A stretch of 64,000 nucleotides of DNA from Dethiosulfovibrio salsuginis (GCF_900177735.1 NZ_FXBB01000001.1:62001-126000); one strand, 5' to 3'. Numbered from the stretch's first letter, positions 1 to 9,429 are shown. Notes: generated by a model not told the origin, from the letters alone. Numbers and translations are program-made.

Positions 1-897
1 ATTGGTTACCATTCCATCGATAACTTGAAACGAATAACCAGGGTAGATGAATAAAGAGGTATCTGTATCACCGTGTTTCAATATACCCTCTCTATACATA
101 CTCTCTAAAGTCCTGACGGAGGTTGTCCCTACAGCTATAACTCTCCTGCCTTCTTTTTTGGCTTTATTGATCGCCGCTGCGGTGGCCTCCGGTACTCTAC
201 AACGTTCTAGATGCATAGGGTGCTCTCTCAGGTCCTCCTCTTTAACTGGCCTAAAAGTCCCAAGTCCTACGTCCAGAGTTACGTCTACGATCTCTACACC
301 TTTGAGCCTTATACTCTCTATCAGAGAGTCGGTAAAATGAAGCCCTGCGGTAGGAGCAGCTGCAGATGTGGCCTCTTTGGCAAACACTGTCTGATAGGAT
401 TCATCTGGGGCAGTAGATGAGTTAATATAGGGCGGCAGAGGGATGGAACCAAGCCTATCCATAAGATCCATTACGTCGGTTCCTGGAGGGAAAGAGAGGG
501 CTCTGAGACCATCGTCCCTGACGCTTTCGACCTTGATCTTCGTTCCGTCGGAGAGCGACACCGATGTACCGGGCTTTAAACGCCTTCCCGGTCTAACCAT
601 GGCTTCCCAGGTGTCCGTCGACAGAGGGGACAAGAGCAGTATTTCAACCTCCGAAGCCATACCAGGTTTAAAGCCTATCAACCTCGAGGGCATGACCTTT
701 GTGTTATTTCTAACTAACAGATCCCCAGGGACGAGGTAATCTAGTAGATTACAAAATCGCCTATGTTCGATAGCCCCATCTTTTTTAGATAGAAAAAGCA
801 ATCTAGAGCAATCTCTAGGTACTACAGGATTCTGGGCTATAAGTTTTTCAGGAAGACTGTAGTTATAGGTCGAAACCCTGTAAAATTTTTCATCCAT
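1..897 (-). CDS. queA: S-adenosylmethionine:tRNA ribosyltransferase-isomerase (QueA), 3' end outside window
   Basis: QueA transfers the ribosyl part of SAM to 7-aminomethyl-deazaguanine in tRNA to make epoxyqueuosine. The frame opens with ATG at 897, preceded by a GGAGG ribosome site around 906-910, and stays open for 299 codons to the window edge, so roughly the last 40-50 residues are missing. Visible family features are the N-terminal YRVSTYNYSLPEKLIAQ-like stretch, a PLPPYI segment, and AAPTAGLHFT (the SAM/tRNA site region), followed by a GTTSVRTLE motif. It follows the SpoIID-like gene by 18 nt and the ruv genes; ruvB-queA linkage is common in bacteria. Identification is firm; only the C-terminus cannot be judged. 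Confidence 0.93.
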   Translation of the reverse strand, partial: MDEKFYRVSTYNYSLPEKLIAQNPVVPRDCSRLLFLSKKDGAIEHRRFCNLLDYLVPGDLLVRNNTKVMPSRLIGFKPGMASEVEILLLSPLSTDTWEAMVRPGRRLKPGTSVSLSDGTKIKVESVRDDGLRALSFPPGTDVMDLMDRLGSIPLPPYINSSTAPDESYQTVFAKEATSAAAPTAGLHFTDSLIESIRLKGVEIVDVTLDVGLGTFRPVKEEDLREHPMHLERCRVPEATAAAINKAKKEGRRVIAVGTTSVRTLESMYREGILKHGDTDTSLFIYPGYSFQVIDGMVTN

Positions 898-915
898 AAA
901 AAAGAGCCTCCAGAT

Positions 916-2262
916 TTATTTACGAATAGCGATAGATGTTCCAGGGTAATAGTGAGCTAAGATCCTCTCCGCAGACCACCCAGAAGAAGCCAATGCCATA
1001 GCTCCCCATTGGGATAGCCCTACCCCATGCCCCCAGCCCTTCCCCTCGAGGATAAATCCGCCACCAGAAGCGGGCTTCCTTTCGGCTATAACCGGCGTTT
1101 GAGGCTGTAAAGGTGCCTTTCCCTGGGCCTTTTGAATAAAATATCTTTTTTTAGATGGGTCCATCAACATAGCTATTAATTCATCGGAGGAAAAAGCTCC
1201 CTGTTTTGTAAGCATCATCAGGAGCCTCTCTTCCGCCGGTGAAAGGATGTCACTTAAGTTAGGACGATTGGGAGCGGGCTTTAGAGGCTCTGAAGTCGGC
1301 AAAGACGCCGACCCTCTAAGCGTAAAGCTCGTGCTTTTCACCAAAGAACCTCCTAGAGCTTCTCTAAATTTATGGGCTCTGATCTTTATTCTTCCGCTGG
1401 TCCCAAGTACCTCCATATCGAGAACCCTGCCAGAGCCATCCCTGGAGAGAACGGAGATAGACGTCGCAGTTCCGATATTTTGACCAATACGTGCTAATGC
1501 TGTGCCTATCTGACTGCCGGTAAGGGAAGCCGTCCATTTTGAGTGAGGAGAGGATGAAGAGACGGGATCGGAAACGGAGACGAGATAAGGTAGGTCTCCT
1601 CCCCAGACGTCTTTAGCCGCGGCGGTAATGCCTCCGCTATCGGAGTGAAACAGGGTTTTCGCTAAACTACCTTTATAGGTCAACACCTTGCCTTTAGTTT
1701 CGGAGATAGCCTTATCGATCGCCCTATCGTGGGCGTTGATACCTCTGTAAACCTGACAGTGCTGTGTGGCACAGACGTCAAAGCCGTCCGACCCATGCCG
1801 CCCCATTTGATTCAGTGCGTATGTTCTCGATATTATGGCCTGAGCCTTGAGGGACTCTTTCGGCCACCCAGGGTTTACCTCCATCTTTAGCACGCCTCTA
1901 AGGTAACTCTCGACATCTATGACATTTACGACAAAAAGCCTGCCTCTTGAAAGAGTTACCTTAAAAAAACCAAGATAGGGCCTCTTGTTATACACGATTG
2001 GAGATGAGGATCGAATCTGCAAAGGAGGTGTAAACGCTTTACCGGAGACGATAACCGATTTTCCCGATACTGAGAATTTAAGATTCTTTCCTGATATTCT
2101 AGCCCCTTTTTTGTCGGTCATGGTCATAGTAGATGAGGAGGAAAGCTCTCCAAAGGAGAGGTTTACACCGATCCCTACGTTTATCTCCGAGGCCTCCAGA
2201 CCGGATCCGAGAAAGGCTATTAGAAAGGACATCGCTATAAATTTTAGGATAACAGTCTTCAT
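916..2262 (-). CDS. SpoIID/LytB-domain secreted protein
   Basis: A 448-aa protein with a signal peptide (about residues 1-24) and a SpoIID/LytB fold. Family landmarks are the ESYLRGVLKMEVNP-like stretch near residue 115, a YHSDSGG-like segment (here FHSDSGG) and the C-terminal GWGHGVGLSQWGA motif at about 409-421. In endospore formers SpoIID cuts peptidoglycan stripped of its stem peptides; homologues in non-sporulating bacteria probably act as cell-wall lytic transglycosylases. Unusual here is a stretch of about 70 residues (about 325-395) between the conserved core and the last motif, containing a predicted helical LSPAEERLLMMLTKQGAF segment. No good ribosome site precedes the ATG. It lies between ruvB and queA, probably in the same transcript. 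Confidence 0.85.
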   Translation of the reverse strand: MKTVILKFIAMSFLIAFLGSGLEASEINVGIGVNLSFGELSSSSTMTMTDKKGARISGKNLKFSVSGKSVIVSGKAFTPPLQIRSSSPIVYNKRPYLGFFKVTLSRGRLFVVNVIDVESYLRGVLKMEVNPGWPKESLKAQAIISRTYALNQMGRHGSDGFDVCATQHCQVYRGINAHDRAIDKAISETKGKVLTYKGSLAKTLFHSDSGGITAAAKDVWGGDLPYLVSVSDPVSSSSPHSKWTASLTGSQIGTALARIGQNIGTATSISVLSRDGSGRVLDMEVLGTSGRIKIRAHKFREALGGSLVKSTSFTLRGSASLPTSEPLKPAPNRPNLSDILSPAEERLLMMLTKQGAFSSDELIAMLMDPSKKRYFIQKAQGKAPLQPQTPVIAERKPASGGGFILEGKGWGHGVGLSQWGAMALASSGWSAERILAHYYPGTSIAIRK

Positions 2263-2375
2263 GTGTTTATGGCCATCGATTACCTGTAACTATAGGTCAA
2301 GGTAGAAGACAGCCTTCCTCCCGTCCGTAATCGTTTTGTCGAAACTGAGCTGGTCGCTCCGACTTATTCTTTAGA

Positions 2376-3416
2376 TTATTGTCCGCACGTCCCTTTATCT
2401 ATAGGGATCGATATCTGTTCGCCATGGTTGTCGCATTTTCGTCCTAGATAAGAGTAGGTTCGAGACGTCGCCTTTCTGCCTCTAGGAGTCCTCTCCAGCA
2501 GTCCAAGCTGAAGAAGATAGGGCTCGTATATGTCCTCCACAGTCTGTGGCTCTTCGTTTAAAGCGGCAGCGATAGTGGACAGTCCAACTGGGCCACCGTC
2601 AAAAAGGTCAACTATTCCCTCCAGAATTTTACGATCCCCATCGTCGAGTCCCATCTCATCCAGTCCCAGCATATCCATAGCTTCTTGAGCCAGTTTCTCG
2701 GTTATCCTTCCGTTGCCAGATACCTCCGCAACGTCTCTGACCCTGCGGAGTATTCTCAAGGCTATTCTAGGAGTGCCTCTGGAACGATCGGCAATTCTAA
2801 AGGAAGCCTCCAGGTCTATCTCCACCTTTAACACCGAACAACCTCTGATCACGATGGAGGACAGGTCCTCTCTGCCGTAAAGGGCAAGTTGTTCTACTAT
2901 GCCAAAACGGTCTCTCAAAGGAGAGGTAAGAAGACCTAGTCTGGTAGTCGCTCCTACAAGGGTAAACCTAGGCAGAGGTAGACAGATATTCCTGGCCAAA
3001 GGGCCTTTGCCGACCATTATATGGAGCACAAAGTCCTCCATAGCGGAGTACAGAACCTCTTCGATGCTGCTGTTAAGCCTATGGATCTCGTCTATAAAAA
3101 GGACGTCATTGTCCTGTAGATTAGACAGCAACGCCGCAAGATCTCCGGTCTTCTCCAAAGCTGGGCCGGTGGTTATTCTTAAATCTCCCCCCATCTCCCT
3201 GGCGATTATCCCCGCTAAAGTGGTTTTGCCCAGGCCAGGAGGACCGTAAAAAAGACAATGATCAAGAGGCTCTGTCCTGTTCTTAGCTGCTTGTATGTAA
3301 ATTTTAAGTTTGTTTTTTATAGGAGTCTGCCCTGTAAAGTCTTCAAGGGTAGCGGGCCTGAGTGATAGATCGTCATCTCTATTCGATGTATCCACAAGTC
3401 TATCTAACTCTTCCAC
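2376..3416 (-). CDS. ruvB: Holliday junction branch-migration helicase RuvB
   Basis: RuvB is the hexameric AAA+ motor that drives branch migration of Holliday junctions together with RuvA. The 346-aa product has Walker A GPPGLGKT at 58-65, Walker B DEIH at 109-112, sensor/arginine-finger region [15 protein letters not shown] near 157, and the C-terminal winged helix ending around the [11 protein letters not shown] stretch. Start is GTG, supported by GGAGGG seven bases upstream. It follows ruvA by 14 nt. Slightly longer than average at the C-terminus, with a tail of about 20 non-conserved residues. Confidence 0.97.
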   Translation of the reverse strand: MEELDRLVDTSNRDDDLSLRPATLEDFTGQTPIKNKLKIYIQAAKNRTEPLDHCLFYGPPGLGKTTLAGIIAREMGGDLRITTGPALEKTGDLAALLSNLQDNDVLFIDEIHRLNSSIEEVLYSAMEDFVLHIMVGKGPLARNICLPLPRFTLVGATTRLGLLTSPLRDRFGIVEQLALYGREDLSSIVIRGCSVLKVEIDLEASFRIADRSRGTPRIALRILRRVRDVAEVSGNGRITEKLAQEAMDMLGLDEMGLDDGDRKILEGIVDLFDGGPVGLSTIAAALNEEPQTVEDIYEPYLLQLGLLERTPRGRKATSRTYSYLGRKCDNHGEQISIPIDKGTCGQ

Positions 3417-3430
3417 TAAATATCCCTCCT

Positions 3431-4036
3431 TTAAACCTTACGGTTGAGCCTTTTAAGGGCCAACATAATAAGGTCTTCAACCCCCAGGCCCTCTATAGAT
3501 CCTCTCTCTCTGGACAAAGAGGAAAGAACCTCAGACCCTTCCTGTCTACTGAACCCCAGAGATTCCAGGGCATCTATAACGGTCGAAGAATTGGGAATCG
3601 AGCTTGACGTAGGAAGCTCAACAGGACGAGGAAGATTTAGGGACATCTTCTCCTGAAGCTCAAAACAAATTCTCTCTGCTGTTTTTTTACCTATCCCCGG
3701 AGCTTTAGTTAAAGACCCATAGTCGCCTAAAGATATGGCCTGGACTACCTCTTCCGCCGAGATTCCCTGAAGAATTTGGAGAGCCATCTTACCGCCGATT
3801 CCCTTGACGGATGTCAATCTCAAAAACACCGCTTTCTCAAGATCATCAGCGAAGCCAAAAAGACTAGCTCCCGCCTCGGAAAACTGAAGATGGGAGAAAA
3901 GCCCCAGCTCTTTGCCGATTGAACAATTCGCTGAGGCCTTACGGGTAAGTTGGATCTCAAAACCAAGTCCCCAGACATCTATAATGGCTTTAAAATTATC
4001 GATATCTGCCACTACTCCTCTTATTTTCGCCAGCAT
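3431..4036 (-). CDS. ruvA: Holliday junction DNA-binding protein RuvA
   Basis: RuvA binds the four-way junction as a tetramer and loads RuvB. The 201-aa product starts [11 protein letters not shown] as is typical, has the N-terminal OB fold, two helix-hairpin-helix motifs ([13 protein letters not shown] near 75 and [16 protein letters not shown] near 112) and a flexible linker before the RuvB-contacting C-terminal domain. A strong AAAGGAGG ribosome site precedes ATG. It is separated from ruvC by 134 nt, a larger gap than elsewhere in the operon, and directly precedes ruvB. Confidence 0.96.
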   Translation of the reverse strand: MLAKIRGVVADIDNFKAIIDVWGLGFEIQLTRKASANCSIGKELGLFSHLQFSEAGASLFGFADDLEKAVFLRLTSVKGIGGKMALQILQGISAEEVVQAISLGDYGSLTKAPGIGKKTAERICFELQEKMSLNLPRPVELPTSSSIPNSSTVIDALESLGFSRQEGSEVLSSLSRERGSIEGLGVEDLIMLALKRLNRKV

Positions 4037-4170
4037 AAGAGCGTTACCTCCTTTTGGGCATCCCTAATTTAGACGACGTCCTGTCGCCCCATTCGCACTA
4101 TACGACGGCTCAAAGGGGCTTCGTCGGAGCGATCTCTCCGAGGGTGAGCGTTTTTAGAGGTTCCATTTTG

Positions 4171-4668
4171 TTAGATAGTCCCAGGGCCCTTGGATATCGC
4201 CAAGCCTGCCATAGCGATAGCTAAGGCGTCAGCGGCGTCATCGGGACGAGGAATCTCCTTCAACCCAAGCAGAAGCTGTATCATTCTCTGGACCTGACTT
4301 TTTTCAGCCCTGCCGTTTCCACAAACCGTCATCTTAGCCTCTGAGGGTTTGGGCTCTACAACAGGGAGATTATTTTGAGCGGCTATCAGTAGAACTACCC
4401 CTCTGGCTTGCCAGACGTTTTCCGCCGTAGTGGTGTTTTTTCCGAAAAAGAGTTTTTCAACGGACATAAAAGCAGGGGAGCAGCTTTCAATCTGCTCCCT
4501 CAGTCCGTTATAAAGTAATTCTAGTCTTTTAGGAACAGCCATATTAGGCGGAGTTTCTATACATCCGTAAGAGACGGATATGTAACGGCTTCTCGACTTT
4601 TCGATAACGCCATACCCCATCCTTCCTATGCCTGGGTCGATGCCAAGGCATCGTATAGGATCAGTCAA
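4171..4668 (-). CDS. ruvC: Crossover junction endodeoxyribonuclease RuvC
   Basis: RuvC is the dimeric RNase H-fold nuclease that resolves Holliday junctions. The 165-aa product shows the metal-binding acidic residues in the expected places: D11 in GIDPG, E71 in SVEKLFFG, and the D144/D147 pair in RPDDAADALA. The start codon is TTG, overlapping the stop of the YebC gene by 8 nt, which suggests translational coupling. Gene order YebC-ruvC-ruvA-ruvB is a well-known conserved cluster. Confidence 0.95.
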   Translation of the reverse strand: MTDPIRCLGIDPGIGRMGYGVIEKSRSRYISVSYGCIETPPNMAVPKRLELLYNGLREQIESCSPAFMSVEKLFFGKNTTTAENVWQARGVVLLIAAQNNLPVVEPKPSEAKMTVCGNGRAEKSQVQRMIQLLLGLKEIPRPDDAADALAIAMAGLAISKGPGTI

Positions 4669-5407
4669 TTTCGTCCATTATCTCCTGAGAGATATCAAAG
4701 TTAGAGGCTACGCTCTGGACATCATCGTGACTTTCGATCATATCCATCAACTTAAGGATTTTCTTCGCCTTGTCGGGATTTGACACTACGACGGTGGTTT
4801 TAGGGACCATCTGACTTTCTGCGTTCTCTATACCGTAACCTCTCGCCTCTAGAGCCTCTTTTACATCGTTAAGGTCGGACGGGTTTGTATAGACCACAAA
4901 TCCATCGTCTCTTTCAACGTCTTCCGCACCGCACTCGAGGGCAGCCTCCATAAGTTCCTCTTCATCGAGATTATCTCCCGATAGGTTGATAACCCCTCTA
5001 CGCTCGAACATCCAACTAACGCTGCCGGTTGCGCCTAACGAACCGCCACTACGATCGAGGAGCACCCTTATCTCGGGGGTGGTTCTATTTTTGTTGTCCG
5101 TCAGACACTCTATTATAACAGCCACACCGTCAGGACCGTATCCCTCGTAGACCAGCTCCTCATAGACGGCGCCCTCAATCTCACCGGTGCCTCTTTTTAT
5201 CGCCCTATCTATGTTGTTGGCGGGAACACTGGCGGCCTTAGCTCTATCTAACGCGGCTTTTAATCTCACGTTAGTGGAAGGGTCTCCGCCTCCCTCCTTT
5301 GCTGCGATGATAATAGCTTTAACTAGCTTCTGAAAAAGATTTCCCCTTTTCGCATCTTGAGCAGCTTTTCGATGTTTGATATTAGCCCATTTTGAATGTC
5401 CAGACAT
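4661..5407 (-). CDS. YebC/PmpR (TACO1-family) protein
   Basis: A 248-aa member of the YebC/TACO1 family, starting with the hallmark MSGHSKWANIKHRK. The start at 5407 is chosen over a GTG three codons upstream because the GAGGTG ribosome site overlaps that GTG and sits correctly for the ATG. Family features include the KGNLFQKL-like region, ERRGVINL and an acidic C-terminus. Members have been described both as DNA-binding regulators (next to ruvC) and, more recently, as factors helping ribosomes through proline-rich stretches; the sequence alone does not decide which applies here. It overlaps ruvC by 8 nt and follows nadE closely. Confidence 0.93.
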   Translation of the reverse strand: MSGHSKWANIKHRKAAQDAKRGNLFQKLVKAIIIAAKEGGGDPSTNVRLKAALDRAKAASVPANNIDRAIKRGTGEIEGAVYEELVYEGYGPDGVAVIIECLTDNKNRTTPEIRVLLDRSGGSLGATGSVSWMFERRGVINLSGDNLDEEELMEAALECGAEDVERDDGFVVYTNPSDLNDVKEALEARGYGIENAESQMVPKTTVVVSNPDKAKKILKLMDMIESHDDVQSVASNFDISQEIMDEID

Positions 5408-5428
5408 AAAAATCACCTCATATAAAGA

Positions 5429-6157
5429 TTAAAAAAGTTCACAAATAGGAGGTATCTCCCTTTTATGCTTAGTTGAATTGAACCTTGTCTGTATTTCGTT
5501 CGTTTTATCCCCATCGGTTTGCCCTATTATGAAGTTATCTATTTGATCGTAAGACAATCCCATTTCGATCTCATCGGTCTGGCCCTCCCAGAGACCAGCG
5601 GAAGGAGCTTTTTCTACGATCACCGAAGGTATGTCGAGATATTCTGCTACATCTCGGACCTCCGATTTAGTGAGGTCGCCTAGAGGAAGCAAGTCAACCC
5701 CGGAGTCTCCGTGTTTGGTGAAATAACCTACCGTAAGCTCCGCCTTATTGCCTGTACCACAGACCAGATAACCGTGGCTCTGAGCAAAGGCGTAAAGGGT
5801 AGTCATCCTGAGCCGAGGTTTTATGTTGGCTACCGCTAAGCTATCAGTCCTTAGTTTTACCGCCTTGACCAGAGAATCGTAGGTCTCCGACAGGTCGACT
5901 AGGGCCCAGGGAAGATCAAATTTTTCTATTAGCAGATCGGCGTGGAGGTTATCCTCCTCTATGCTGTGGCAGGGCATCTTTATAGCCAGCATATTCTCAC
6001 CGAAAACCCTGCGAAGGAGAACAGCCACAACGGCCGAATCGATTCCACCGCTTAAGCCGACCACACCACCGCAGGAGGAAGACTCCAGTGTCTTTTGTCT
6101 GATCCAATTCTCTATGAGAAACACTATTTCCTCTGGTGACTTGCGAGATTTAATCAT
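5429..6157 (-). CDS. nadE: NH3-dependent NAD+ synthetase
   Basis: NadE adenylates nicotinic acid adenine dinucleotide and amidates it with ammonia to give NAD+. The 242-aa protein carries the PP-loop SGGIDS at 36-41, a CGTGNKAELTVGYFTKHGD stretch, and KAPSAGLWEGQTDE near residue 185, all diagnostic of the single-domain, ammonia-using form (no nitrilase domain is attached). It is about 10-30 residues shorter than many homologues, mainly at the ends. A promoter candidate at 6189-6215 and a perfect hairpin at 6220-6251 separate it from argF. Confidence 0.93.
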   Translation of the reverse strand: MIKSRKSPEEIVFLIENWIRQKTLESSSCGGVVGLSGGIDSAVVAVLLRRVFGENMLAIKMPCHSIEEDNLHADLLIEKFDLPWALVDLSETYDSLVKAVKLRTDSLAVANIKPRLRMTTLYAFAQSHGYLVCGTGNKAELTVGYFTKHGDSGVDLLPLGDLTKSEVRDVAEYLDIPSVIVEKAPSAGLWEGQTDEIEMGLSYDQIDNFIIGQTDGDKTNEIQTRFNSTKHKREIPPICELF

Positions 6158-6188
6158 TGCGCTCCCTCCTTACCCTAAAGGCGAGGCT

Positions 6189-6215
6189 ATTGTACCACAA
6201 GCTCGAGTCTATCAA
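6189..6215 (-). promoter_or_regulatory. Candidate sigma-70-type promoter for nadE
   Basis: On the minus strand TTGATA (6210-6215) and TACAAT (6189-6194) are separated by 15 nt, a short but workable spacing. The -10 lies about 30 nt upstream of the nadE start and just after the palindrome that follows argF, which supports a new transcription start here. Read from sequence only. Confidence 0.45.
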
Positions 6216-6219
6216 CGAG

Positions 6220-6251
6220 CTATGGGAGAGAGGCTAGCCTCTCTCCCATAG
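6220..6251. terminator. Perfect 14-bp hairpin between argF and nadE
   Basis: The arm CTATGGGAGAGAGG is repeated exactly inverted around a 4-base loop. It lies 29 nt after the argF stop. The long T-rich run (about 6257-6278) is on the plus-strand side. In the direction of argF transcription the hairpin is therefore preceded by an A-rich run and not followed by a U-tract. It fits a classical intrinsic terminator only for plus-strand (antisense) transcription; for argF it may act as a U-less terminator or a 3'-end stabiliser. Confidence 0.65.
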
Positions 6252-6280
6252 GGGATAATTTTTTTATTTTTTTATTTTGA

Positions 6281-7225
6281 CTATTTCCCTAAAGTAGCTA
6301 CCATAACTGCCTTTATGGTGTGAAGCCTGTTTTCCGCCTCGTCGAAGACAAGGGAACGTGAGGATTCAAAGACGTCCTCCGTAACCTCCTGTCCTTTGTT
6401 TGCAGGAAGACAGTGGAGGAAGATGGTCTCGGGATTGCCGGTAGCGTTCATCAGATCTTGATTGACCTGATAGGGCATAAGGAGGTTCTTTCTCTCCTCC
6501 ACTTTATCCTCTTCGCCCATAGAGACCCACACGTCGGTGTAGATAGCGTCGGCGTCTTTCACTGCTTTCTTTGGATCGCTCTCAAGGACTATCTGGGAAC
6601 CGGTCTCTGAAGCGATAGCCCTGACCTCATCCATAAGAGATTCTTCGGGGAAGAGGTTCTCAGGAGCACATATGGTGCAGTGCATCCCCATCTTGGCAGA
6701 GCCGATCATCAAGGAATTCGCCATGTTGTTTCTGCCGTCGCCGATGTAGACCAATTTGAGCCCTCTAAGCTTGCCAAAAGCCTCCTGGATAGTAAGGAAG
6801 TCGGCGAGTATCTGGGTTGGATGATAGTCGTCGGTCAGTCCATTCCACACCGGGACACCGCTGTGTTTAGCCAGATCTTCGACTAACTTCTGGCTAAATC
6901 CCCTAAACTGGATTCCGTCAAACATTCTACCTAAAACCCTGGCAGTGTCCTGTACGTCCTCCTTTTTACCCAGGTGGATATCGTTTTTACCGAGGAACTC
7001 CGGGTGAGCTCCCTCGTCGATGCAGGCGACTGTAAACGCACATCTGGTCCTGGTGGAGGCTTTTTCAAAGATGAGGGCGACGTTTTTACCTTCAAGAAGG
7101 TCTCCCTTTACTCCAGCCCTTTTTTTCCTCTTAAGATCCATGGAAAGATCGAGAAGATAAGCTATTTCTCTGCTGGTGAAGTCCTTCAGTGTCAGAAAAC
7201 TACGTCCTCTAAGGTTGATTGCCAT
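6281..7225 (-). CDS. argF: Ornithine carbamoyltransferase
   Basis: Makes citrulline from ornithine and carbamoyl phosphate (arginine synthesis), or runs in reverse in the arginine deiminase route. The 314-aa product has the carbamoyl-phosphate motif STRTR at 57-61, HPTQILADF for the binding loop, and the ornithine-side FLHCLPA motif ending about residue 275. The start at 7225 ([17 protein letters not shown]) is preferred over one 19 codons upstream because GAAGGGAG lies about 8-10 nt ahead and the family begins here. No other arginine gene is in the window; whether it is anabolic or catabolic cannot be told. Confidence 0.93.
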   Translation of the reverse strand: MAINLRGRSFLTLKDFTSREIAYLLDLSMDLKRKKRAGVKGDLLEGKNVALIFEKASTRTRCAFTVACIDEGAHPEFLGKNDIHLGKKEDVQDTARVLGRMFDGIQFRGFSQKLVEDLAKHSGVPVWNGLTDDYHPTQILADFLTIQEAFGKLRGLKLVYIGDGRNNMANSLMIGSAKMGMHCTICAPENLFPEESLMDEVRAIASETGSQIVLESDPKKAVKDADAIYTDVWVSMGEEDKVEERKNLLMPYQVNQDLMNATGNPETIFLHCLPANKGQEVTEDVFESSRSLVFDEAENRLHTIKAVMVATLGK

Positions 7226-7316
7226 TACAAGAACACTCCCTTCGATATTTTTGTGTCTGATCGCTGGATAAAAACGGTGCAAACATAGGAAAGCCTAAAC
7301 ACAGCCCTTTATCCTC

Positions 7317-8375
7317 CTATGATTTTAGACGATATGGCTCAAGAAGTAAACTCATTCCTTTTACAAGTTCAGATAAAGGTCGCCTATCGACAACCTCGCC
7401 CTTTTTAAAGAAGATTGCCTCCGAGTAGGAGCCTGCCACACCTACATCAGCGTGACGGGCCTCCTGAGGTCCGTTGACCTCGCACCCCATTATGGCCACC
7501 TTGAATCCATCGGGAAGTCCCTCAAGAAGGGGCCTTATTTCAGGTAGAACCGCCACTACGTCGAGCTTTTTTCTACCGCAGGTAGGACAGGATATTATCT
7601 CTGCCCCTCTTTGACGCAGCCCCAGGGATTTTAGTATCTCGAAACCAGCGGCTACCTCGATTTCCGGGTTATCGCTGAGGCTCACCCTTATGGTGTCCCC
7701 TATCCCCATGGAGAGAAGTATCCCCAAGCCTACGGAGCTTTTTGATACACCTGCGATGCCAGATCCAGATTCGGTGATTCCAATATGAAAGGGATAGATT
7801 TTTCCGTATTTATCGAATAAAATTTTATTCGCAGCGACGGTCTCCCTTACGTCGGTGGACTTTGCGGATAAAAGAATATCCTGGAAGCCTCTGTCCTCAA
7901 GGGCCCTCAGCTGTTCTTCTACAGCTAGTGCCAACGCAGCTGGACGGTCTCCACCAGCCTCCTTGAGTTGCCGTGGACTTACAGAACCGCTGTTAGCGCC
8001 TATCCTTATGACGACCCCCTCGTCTTTGGACATAGCTATCAATCGATCTAGTTTTTCAGGCGATCCCATGTTACCGGGATTGATCCTTATAGCTCGACAT
8101 CCGGCGGCAATAGCTGCTTCAGCAAGGGATGGGTCGAAGTGGATATCCGCCATTACGGAAACAGGGCTATCTTTAACTAACCTGCTAAAGTTTTCCTGGT
8201 CCGAAGCGGAGGGGAAAGCAACTCGAACTAACTCACAGCCCGATCTCGCAAGATCGTCAAGTTGCTTCATACCCTCCTCCAGTCTGCAAAGAGGTACCTT
8301 GAGCATGCTTTCGACCCGAACAGGAGAGTTTCCTCCTATGGAAACAGAGCCTACCAATAAAGATCTATTTCTCAC
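7317..8375 (-). CDS. ispG: 4-hydroxy-3-methylbut-2-enyl diphosphate synthase (IspG/GcpE)
   Basis: The penultimate MEP-pathway enzyme, which converts MEcPP to HMBPP with a [4Fe-4S] cluster. The 352-aa two-domain bacterial form has the TIM barrel first and the cluster domain last, with C263 and C266 (SCPTC) and C298 (MGCEVNG). The normally invariant NGPGE reads NGPQE (Q304, E305): the catalytic glutamate is kept but the glycine is replaced. It sits in a run with dxr, cdsA, uppS and rseP, so precursor supply and its use for undecaprenyl phosphate are encoded together. Confidence 0.95.
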   Translation of the reverse strand: MRNRSLLVGSVSIGGNSPVRVESMLKVPLCRLEEGMKQLDDLARSGCELVRVAFPSASDQENFSRLVKDSPVSVMADIHFDPSLAEAAIAAGCRAIRINPGNMGSPEKLDRLIAMSKDEGVVIRIGANSGSVSPRQLKEAGGDRPAALALAVEEQLRALEDRGFQDILLSAKSTDVRETVAANKILFDKYGKIYPFHIGITESGSGIAGVSKSSVGLGILLSMGIGDTIRVSLSDNPEIEVAAGFEILKSLGLRQRGAEIISCPTCGRKKLDVVAVLPEIRPLLEGLPDGFKVAIMGCEVNGPQEARHADVGVAGSYSEAIFFKKGEVVDRRPLSELVKGMSLLLEPYRLKS

Positions 8376-8397
8376 GCTACACCCCCCTGTCTAAAAA

Positions 8398-9426
8398 TCA
8401 CAGCAACTTCATAACGTCTTGCCAGGTTATGAAAAGGATTAACCCTATCAAAAGGACAAATCCAGCGAAATGGATATACCCCTCTATGGCCTGCGACAAT
8501 CTTTTACCTGTAACTATCTCTCCCAGGATAAAGATAATTCTACCTCCGTCGAGAGCAGGGAAGGGGAATAAGTTTATAATTCCCAGATTAAGACTTATTA
8601 TAGCGAGAAAGGATATAAAGGGCCAGAGACCTTGTTTAGCGGCATCCCCTGCCATGGAGGCTATCCCGATCGGGCCAGAGACGTCAACCTCGGTTTTCCC
8701 AAAAATCCATTCACCTATTCCTTTTATCATAGCAGTAGACATGTGAAACGTATAACTCATAGATTGGTTTATGGCTTTTAGAGGTGAGTATCTTATCCTG
8801 CCAGGCTGGATGCCTAAAAGGGGAAATCCTGTTACAGGATCATCGGTGATCTCAACGTTCATATTGATTTCCCGACCTTCTCTCAGGATAATCAAGGCAA
8901 GAGGATCGTCTAGAGGGCTATTCCTTATGGCCTGAGCCATAGAGGACCAGTCGGAGACCGACTCCCCGTTAACGGAGATAATTACATCTCCCGGCCGAAT
9001 TCCAGCTAAATCGGAGGGATATCCCGCCATTATCGATCCTACCGTAGGGGTCTCCATGTTTAAAACTCCCTGTCCCCCAAGTAGTAAGGCGGTCAGCAGA
9101 AACGCTAAAAAGACGTTTGAAGCTGGCCCTGCGATAAGGACCGAAAGCCTGGCCCAAGGTGATTTTTCGTTAAATCCCATTCCTGGACAGGAGACTTCCT
9201 GAGATTCCTCTTCCTCCATGCCCGCTAGCCTGACAAATCCCCCGATAGGAAAGAGCCTCACAGACCAGATATTTCTTTTGCCCTTTTTACTGAAAATCAC
9301 AGGCCCCATACCGAAGGCAAATTCATGAACCTGTATTCCCATAGCTATCGCGGTACGGTAGTGGCCGTATTCATGGATGACCACACATACGGCAATTATG
9401 AGCACAAACGATAATATCGATACCAT
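8398..9426 (-). CDS. rseP: RseP-family site-2 zinc metalloprotease
   Basis: An intramembrane metalloprotease of the RseP/RasP group, which cleaves anti-sigma factors or signal-peptide remnants within the membrane. The 342-aa protein has HEYGH at 18-22 in the first membrane helix, a central PDZ domain (GYPSDLAGIRPGD stretch near 135-147), and the second zinc-ligand motif FPALDGGR near residue 290. At least four membrane helices are visible. It lies between dxr and ispG, the usual dxr-rseP neighbourhood; the dxr stop is 4 nt upstream. Its substrate cannot be inferred. Confidence 0.93.
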   Translation of the reverse strand: MVSILSFVLIIAVCVVIHEYGHYRTAIAMGIQVHEFAFGMGPVIFSKKGKRNIWSVRLFPIGGFVRLAGMEEEESQEVSCPGMGFNEKSPWARLSVLIAGPASNVFLAFLLTALLLGGQGVLNMETPTVGSIMAGYPSDLAGIRPGDVIISVNGESVSDWSSMAQAIRNSPLDDPLALIILREGREINMNVEITDDPVTGFPLLGIQPGRIRYSPLKAINQSMSYTFHMSTAMIKGIGEWIFGKTEVDVSGPIGIASMAGDAAKQGLWPFISFLAIISLNLGIINLFPFPALDGGRIIFILGEIVTGKRLSQAIEGYIHFAGFVLLIGLILFITWQDVMKLL

Positions 9427-9429
9427 AAT

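Noticed and set aside
4037-4170. Small gene or strong promoter in the ruvC-ruvA gap
   Set aside because: No ORF with a ribosome site is present. A TATAGT hexamer lacks a credible -35, and only weak 5-bp stems are seen.
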